Shown in pieces: positions 42,529 to 46,371 of a DNA stretch of 46,371 nucleotides. The notes under the pieces were generated by a model. The model saw only the letters and a list, made by a program, of their open reading frames with translations, was not told where the DNA came from and did no database searches. How positions within the stretch are numbered: position 1 is the first letter of the stretch; every line of letters starts with the position of its first letter. The translations under genes and the position numbers were made by a program. Source of the stretch: Streptomyces sp. SID10853 (GTDB taxonomy: Bacteria; Actinomycetota; Actinomycetes; Streptomycetales; Streptomycetaceae); the NCBI RefSeq assembly GCF_010548145.1, contig NZ_JAAGLN010000028.1, positions 1 to 46,371 of the forward strand, in the 5' to 3' direction.

Positions 42529-43200
42529 ATGCTGGAACTCCTCAAGAACCTCACGTCCTGGCTGACCAGCTCCGCCCAGTGGTCCGGCGACGAAGGCATC
42601 GCGCACCGGCTGGTCGAGCACCTCCAGTACTCGCTGCTCGCCACGGTCATCGCGGCCGTCATCGCGCTGCCCATCGGCATGCTGATCGGCCACACCGGGC
42701 GCGGCGCCTTCATCGCGGTCAACCTGGCGTCGTTCGGCCGCGCGCTGCCCACCGTCGGCCTGGTGACCCTGGTCTTCCTCGCGGGCGGGCTCTCGATCTG
42801 GCCGGTGTACATCTCACTGGTCGCCCTCGCCGTACCGGTGATCATCACCAATACGTACGCGGGCATGGCCGCCGTCGACCCGGAGGTCAAGGACGCGGCG
42901 AAGGGCGTGGGGCTCCGCGGCCACCAGGTCCTCTGGCAGGTCGAACTCCCGCTCGCGCTGCCCCTGATCATGACCGGCATCCGGCTGGCGACCGTGCAGG
43001 TCGTGGCCACCGCCACCATCGCCGCCTACGTCAGCTTCGGCGGCCTGGGCCGGTACGTATTCGACGGGCTCGCCCAGCGCGATCTGGTGCAGGTGCTCGG
43101 CGGCGCGGTGCTCGTCGCCGTCCTGGCCGTCCTCGCCGACCTCGCCCTGGGCGGGGTGCAGCGGCTGCTGCTGCGCGGCCGACCCGACACCGCCCGCTGA
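42529..43200 (+). CDS. Betaine-type ABC importer permease 2
   Basis: A 223-residue OpuCD-family permease with about 5-6 membrane helices. NLASFGRALPTVGLVTLVFL and the EAA loop VKDAAKGVGLRGHQVLWQVE with PLALPLIMTGIR identify it. ATIAAYVSFGGLGRYVFDGL is the conserved late helix. It pairs with permease 1 to form a heterodimeric pore. 16 bp separate it from the binding-protein gene. Confidence 0.94.
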   Translation: MLELLKNLTSWLTSSAQWSGDEGIAHRLVEHLQYSLLATVIAAVIALPIGMLIGHTGRGAFIAVNLASFGRALPTVGLVTLVFLAGGLSIWPVYISLVALAVPVIITNTYAGMAAVDPEVKDAAKGVGLRGHQVLWQVELPLALPLIMTGIRLATVQVVATATIAAYVSFGGLGRYVFDGLAQRDLVQVLGGAVLVAVLAVLADLALGGVQRLLLRGRPDTAR

Positions 43201-43216
43201 CTTCCTGGAGACCGAG

Positions 43217-44146
43217 ATGAACCGACGTACCGCACTCACCGCCCTGCTGGCCGGCGCTTCCGCGCCCGTGCTCGCCGCCTGCTCGTCCGGCATCACCTCC
43301 CTCAACGGGGACAGCTCGGGCGGCGACGCCGGGAGCAGCTCGGGCGGGCTGGTCATCGGCACCGCCAACTTCACCGAGAACCAGATACTCGGCTACCTCT
43401 ACGCGGGGGTGCTCAAGTCCGCGGGCATCAAGTCCACGGTCAAACCGAACCTGGGCTCCCGCGAGATCATCGTCCCCGCGCTGAAGGGGGGCGACATCGA
43501 TCTGCTCCCTGAGTACCAGGGCAGTCTGCTGCTCTATCTGGACAAGAAGGCCACCGAGACGGAGGCGGGCGCGATGCAGAACGCGCTGGCCGCCGTGCTG
43601 CCCGCGAGCCTGGAGGTCCTGCCGTACGCGGCGGCCGAGGACCGCGACAGCTTCGCGGTGACGCGTGAGACGGCCGACAAGTACGGGCTGAAGACCCTCG
43701 CCGATCTGAAGAAGGCCAACGGGAAGCTGGTGTTCGGGGCTGCGGCCGAGATGAAGAAGCGGGTCGTGGGGGTGGTCGGCCTCAAGGACCAGTACGGCGT
43801 GGAGTTCAAGGAGTTCAAGGCGCTGGACTCGTCGGGGCCGCTGGTCAAGGGCGCGCTGAAGAAGGGCGATGTGGACGTCGCCAACGTCTTCACCACGGAC
43901 GTGGATGTCGCGGCGAACAAGTGGGTCGTCCTGGAGGACCCGAAGCACCTGGTGCCCGCGCAGCACATCGTCCCGCTGATCGCCGCCCGCAAGGCGGACG
44001 GCAAGGTCCGCAAGGCACTGGCCCTGCTGGGCAACACGCTGACGACGGACGAGCTGACGAAGCTGAACCGGCTGGTCGACAAGGACAAGAAGGACCCGGA
44101 CCGGGTCGCGGACGCGTGGCTGAAGCAGCACAGGCTGATGGCGTAA
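43217..44146 (+). CDS. Betaine-type ABC importer substrate-binding lipoprotein
   Basis: A 309-residue OpuCC/OsmF-like binding protein. Lipobox LAAC with the lipidated cysteine at 22 follows a basic n-region (MNRRTAL). The QAT-family pattern is visible: IGTANFTENQILGYLYAGVL, NLGSREIIVPALKGGDIDLL, PEYQGSLLLYL, and late VFTTDVDVAANKWVVLEDP. Family members bind glycine betaine, choline, carnitine or, in EgtU-type relatives, ergothioneine. Which of these it binds cannot be decided from the sequence, but the divergent lyase-like gene hints at a histidine-derived betaine. Confidence 0.94.
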   Translation: MNRRTALTALLAGASAPVLAACSSGITSLNGDSSGGDAGSSSGGLVIGTANFTENQILGYLYAGVLKSAGIKSTVKPNLGSREIIVPALKGGDIDLLPEYQGSLLLYLDKKATETEAGAMQNALAAVLPASLEVLPYAAAEDRDSFAVTRETADKYGLKTLADLKKANGKLVFGAAAEMKKRVVGVVGLKDQYGVEFKEFKALDSSGPLVKGALKKGDVDVANVFTTDVDVAANKWVVLEDPKHLVPAQHIVPLIAARKADGKVRKALALLGNTLTTDELTKLNRLVDKDKKDPDRVADAWLKQHRLMA

Positions 44147-44191
44147 CGGGGGCTGCTTCTGCTCGGGGGCGCTGTCCCCGGGCCCCCGGTC

Positions 44192-44427
44192 CTCAAGCGC
44201 CGGACGGGCTTGGTTTTCGAGCCGGGCCGGCGCTTGAGGGCACCGTCGAGCCCGGCCGGCACTTGACGCCACCGTCGAGCCCGGCCGGCGCTTGAGGCCA
44301 CCGTCAGCCGGGTCGGCGCTTGTGGCCACCATCAAGCCCGGCCGGCGCTTGACGCCACCATCAAGCCCGGCCGGCGCTTGACGCCACCGTCAAGCCCGGC
44401 CGGCGCTTAACGCCACCGTCAAGCCGG
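44192..44427. repeat. Tandem array of a 29-bp intergenic repeat with an inverted first copy
   Basis: GCCGGCGCTTG-type units start at 44226, 44255, 44284, 44312, 44341, 44370 and 44399: seven copies, spaced 29 bp except one step of 28. The unit is GCCGGCGCTTGACGCCACC plus (G/A)TCAAGCCCG. An inverted copy precedes the array: CTCAAGCGCCGG (44192-44203) is complementary to CCGGCGCTTGAG. The combination can fold into a long hairpin and probably ends the importer transcript. The last copy covers the stop of the LacI-family gene. The GCCGGACGGGCTTGA-type sequence recurs in Streptomyces intergenic DNA. Confidence 0.85.
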
Positions 44428-45435
44428 GCCCGACGGGAGCGCCCCCGCAGCCGACCCGCGCTCCACCAGCCGCGGCGCACACAGGATCCGCTTGCGCCGC
44501 ACCCGCCGCCCCTCGATCGCCGCCACCGCCAGCCGCGCCGCCTCCGCCGCGATCTCCGCGAGGCCCCAGTCCAGCGTCGTCAGCGGGGGCGTCAGGACCC
44601 GGGAGACCGGGTGGTCGTCGAAGCCGACCACCGACAGATCCCGGCCGATCGCGAGGCCCGCTTCGGCGGCCGCCGCGTACACGCCGTAAGCGATCGAGTC
44701 CGAGAAGCAGAAGACCGCGGTGGAGCGGCCGCCCACCACCCCGCGCGCGACCCCGGTCGCCTCCCCCAACTCCTGTGCGCACGGCACCACTTCGACATCG
44801 AGGCCGAGCCGGTCGGCGGCCTCGCGCACATAGACGTCGGCCGGGCGGTCGGGGGTGCTGGGGCCCGTCGGGGTCAGCACCGTCACCCGGCGGTGGCCGA
44901 GCCGCGCCAGATACGTGAGCACCGCGTCGATCCCCGCGCGGTTGTCGAAGAGCACCTCCCCCGCCGTCCTGGCCTGCTGGAGGGAGTCACCGATGGAGAC
45001 CACCGGCACCGCGTCGGCGATCTTCGCCCAGCCCTCGGCCGAGGGGTCGACGGGCGAGACGAGCAGACCGTCCACCCGCTGGTCGCGGAGCTGCTTGGCG
45101 AGGACCAGCTCCCGCGCGGGGTCGCCGCCCGCGTCGAGGATCAGCGCATAGCGGTCCCCCGCGAGCAGTTCGCGCCCTATCGCCGCCATCAGCTGCTGCT
45201 GCCAGAGGTCCTGGAGGTCGCCCGCGAGGACGCCGACCATGCTCGTGCGGCCGCTGGCGAGGGCGCGGGCGATCGGGTCCGCCTCATACCCCAGCTCGGC
45301 GGCGGCCTTGCGGACCCGCTCCTCGGTCTCCTTGGAGACCTGCTTGCCGCGCAGCGCGTACGAGACGGCGGCAGTGGAGAGGCCGGTGGCCTCTGCCACC
45401 TCGCGGAGGGTGGTGCGCTTGCTCGGCCTGGCCAT
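44419..45435 (-). CDS. LacI-family transcriptional regulator
   Basis: A 338-residue regulator. The HTH is TTLREVAEATGLSTAAVSYA, with hinge-helix region KQVSKETEERVRKAAAELGY and DPIARALASGRTSMVG. The periplasmic-binding-type effector domain includes VDGLLVSPVDPSAEGW, RLGHRRVTVL, FCFSDSIAYGVYAAAAEAGL and DLSVVGFDDHPVSRVLTPPL. The ATG start gives MARPSKRTTLREV. The last codons (G-P-A-stop) are drawn from the intergenic repeat array. It is divergent from the amidohydrolase gene across three operator-like sites, so local repression is likely. Confidence 0.94.
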   Translation of the reverse strand: MARPSKRTTLREVAEATGLSTAAVSYALRGKQVSKETEERVRKAAAELGYEADPIARALASGRTSMVGVLAGDLQDLWQQQLMAAIGRELLAGDRYALILDAGGDPARELVLAKQLRDQRVDGLLVSPVDPSAEGWAKIADAVPVVSIGDSLQQARTAGEVLFDNRAGIDAVLTYLARLGHRRVTVLTPTGPSTPDRPADVYVREAADRLGLDVEVVPCAQELGEATGVARGVVGGRSTAVFCFSDSIAYGVYAAAAEAGLAIGRDLSVVGFDDHPVSRVLTPPLTTLDWGLAEIAAEAARLAVAAIEGRRVRRKRILCAPRLVERGSAAGALPSGPA

Positions 45436-45570
45436 GACGGGAAGCCTACCGGCCGCGTCCGACAGCCCGCCGTGCCAATGGGCACACCGGTGACGCCCGT
45501 TCCGGGCCCGTCACGAGCCCCTGCCGGGCCCGCCCGCGGCCCACGCCGGACCGCGTCCCGGCATCCGGCG

Positions 45571-45624
45571 TTGACACACACCCTCGTTAAGCGTTTCACT
45601 GAAGCGCATCACTTAATCGCTTAA
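45571..45624 (+). promoter_or_regulatory. Promoter with three LacI-type operator-like sites
   Basis: TTGACA (45571-45576) is a good -35 box. Then three 12-bp sites with a central CG follow at exact 13-bp steps: TTAAGCGTTTCA (45587-45598), TGAAGCGCATCA (45600-45611) and TTAATCGCTTAA (45613-45624). Outer arms GTTAAGCG and CGCTTAAC are perfectly inverted. They cover the expected -10 and start region of the amidohydrolase gene. The rest of the 326-bp gap (45436-45761) holds a GTGCC-AATG-GGCAC dyad (45472-45485). Confidence 0.6.
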
Positions 45625-45651
45625 CAGGCGCGGAGCGGACCGCTCGACAGA

Positions 45652-45743
45652 CCGACCGTCCGACCGTCCGACCGTCCGGCAGACCGCAGACCGCAGACCG
45701 CAGACCGCAGACCGCAGACCGCAGACCGCAGACCGCAGACCGC
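45652..45743. repeat. Short tandem repeats: CCGACCGT x3 then AGACCGC x9
   Basis: Three 8-bp units (45652-45675) are followed by nine perfect 7-bp AGACCGC units (45681-45743). They lie in the leader between the operator-like sites and the start of the amidohydrolase gene, ending 18 bp before the TTG start. Perfect microsatellites of this length are prone to slippage. Confidence 0.9.
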
Positions 45744-45761
45744 ACGACAGAAGGGTGAGCC

Positions 45762-46371
45762 TTGCTCGCAGACGTCCACCAGCACCTCTGGCCACCGGCC
45801 TTCACCGAGCTGCTGCGCGCCCGCACCGCCGCCCCGTACCTCGACGGCTGGACGCTCCACCTGCGAGGAGAGCCGCCGTACGCGGTCGACCCGGCCGATC
45901 ACGACATCGCGGCCCGCACCGCCCTGGCCCACACCGACGGACTCGGCCTGGCGCTCGTCTCGCTCTCCAGCCCGCTCGGCATCGAATACCTGCCGCCCGC
46001 CGAGGCCGGCCCCCTGCTGGCCGCCTTCCACGACGGCGCACTGGCCCTGCCCGCACCCTTCGGGGTCTGGGCATCCGCAGGGCTCGTCGCCCCGGACCCC
46101 GAAGCGCTGGCCCGCACCCTGGACCAGGGCTGCGCCGGGCTCCAACTGCCCGCCACCGCACTGCTGGACGAGGCGGGCTGGGCACACTGCGCGCCACTGC
46201 TCGACACCCTCGCCCGCGCCGGCAAGCCGCTCTTCGTCCATCCCGGCGCCGCTCCGCCGAGCGACCCCGGCGCCCCGCCGTGGTGGCCTGCGCTGGTGCC
46301 GTACGTCCAGCAGCTTCACGCCTCCTGGTTCGCCTTCCGCGCGTTCGGCCGGCCGCGCCATCCCCGGCTGC
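45762..46371 (+). CDS. Amidohydrolase-family protein (3' end beyond window)
   Basis: The first 203 codons of a gene that starts with TTG, preceded by AAGGGTGAG. Translation begins MLADVHQHLWPPAFTELLRA. The His-x-His of VHQHLWP near the N-terminus is the metal site of the amidohydrolase 2 (decarboxylase-like) family, and LFVHPGAAP supplies a later His strand. The reading stays open with strong GC-third-position bias to the edge. GTG at 45755 is in another frame. Divergent LacI regulator and tandem operators suggest substrate-inducible expression. Substrate unknown. Confidence 0.75.
   Translation, partial: MLADVHQHLWPPAFTELLRARTAAPYLDGWTLHLRGEPPYAVDPADHDIAARTALAHTDGLGLALVSLSSPLGIEYLPPAEAGPLLAAFHDGALALPAPFGVWASAGLVAPDPEALARTLDQGCAGLQLPATALLDEAGWAHCAPLLDTLARAGKPLFVHPGAAPPSDPGAPPWWPALVPYVQQLHASWFAFRAFGRPRHPRL

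Noticed and set aside
44192..44427. CRISPR array
   Set aside because: Units are contiguous 29-bp tandem copies with no unique spacers, and no cas genes are present.
45681..45743. Coding heptad repeat on the minus strand (VCGLRSA peptide repeat)
   Set aside because: The open frame exists only because the 7-bp unit lacks stops. It has no start signal and lies opposite the leader of a better-supported gene.

Overview
The window is high-GC actinobacterial chromosome, almost certainly Streptomyces. Third codon positions are nearly all G or C, GTG starts are common, genes often overlap by 4 bp (ATGA or GTGA), and the family content fits. It holds about 42 protein genes, two of them cut by the window edges. 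I see no rRNA, tRNA, CRISPR array, phage or transposase. The region looks like conserved core chromosome rather than an island.

Region 1 (1-9756) is a cell-wall block. A truncated secreted protein and a TIGR03089 gene are followed by five LytR-CpsA-Psr (LCP) paralogs, interrupted by one opposite-strand acyl-CoA thioesterase. LCP proteins attach glycopolymers to peptidoglycan. Their cytoplasmic N-termini differ strongly, and three of the five carry a C-terminal LytR_C domain.

Region 2 (9854-22338) is metabolic and regulatory: a DUF5954-type protein, acyl-CoA dehydrogenase, UDP-glucose 6-dehydrogenase, a CGNR zinc-finger regulator divergent from a VOC protein, a renal-type dipeptidase, purE-purK, a GtrA membrane protein, a two-component system, and a POT peptide transporter behind a long structured leader.

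Region 3 (22405-26957) is a four-gene surface operon on the minus strand: an LPKTG protein, a DUF916/WxL-type protein, a neocarzinostatin-fold-like membrane protein and an LAETG protein. The two sortase-type proteins share a repeated disulfide-flanked domain. It resembles the Csc/WxL surface complexes of low-GC Gram-positives and is one of the two best candidates here for an undescribed system.

Region 4 (27016-29123) is a sigma-B-type module: an RsbW-like kinase and a STAS antagonist, divergent from a SigB/F-family sigma factor.

Region 5 (29291-34793) is a histidine-utilisation operon in the order hutU, an M20 hydrolase, hutF, hutI. No canonical hutG is present. The M20 (allantoate amidohydrolase/L-carbamoylase-like) enzyme is well placed to be the N-formylglutamate deformylase.

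Region 6 (34906-37950) is a roadblock/LC7 plus DUF4388-like cluster with no GTPase, converging on a membrane protein.

Region 7 (38089-44146) has a MurR/RpiR regulator downstream of a histidine/phenylalanine ammonia-lyase-family enzyme whose MIO-forming Ala-Ser-Gly is replaced by Thr-Gly. That enzyme is divergent from a four-gene betaine-type (OpuC/EgtU-like) ABC importer. A dyad like those upstream of hutU lies in the divergent promoter. Together these suggest uptake of a histidine-derived betaine and its elimination to a urocanate-type product that would feed the hut operon. This is the second major candidate system.

Region 8 (44192-46371) has a tandem intergenic repeat array running into the end of a LacI-family gene, three evenly spaced LacI-type operator-like sites, a 7-bp microsatellite, and a truncated amidohydrolase gene starting with TTG.
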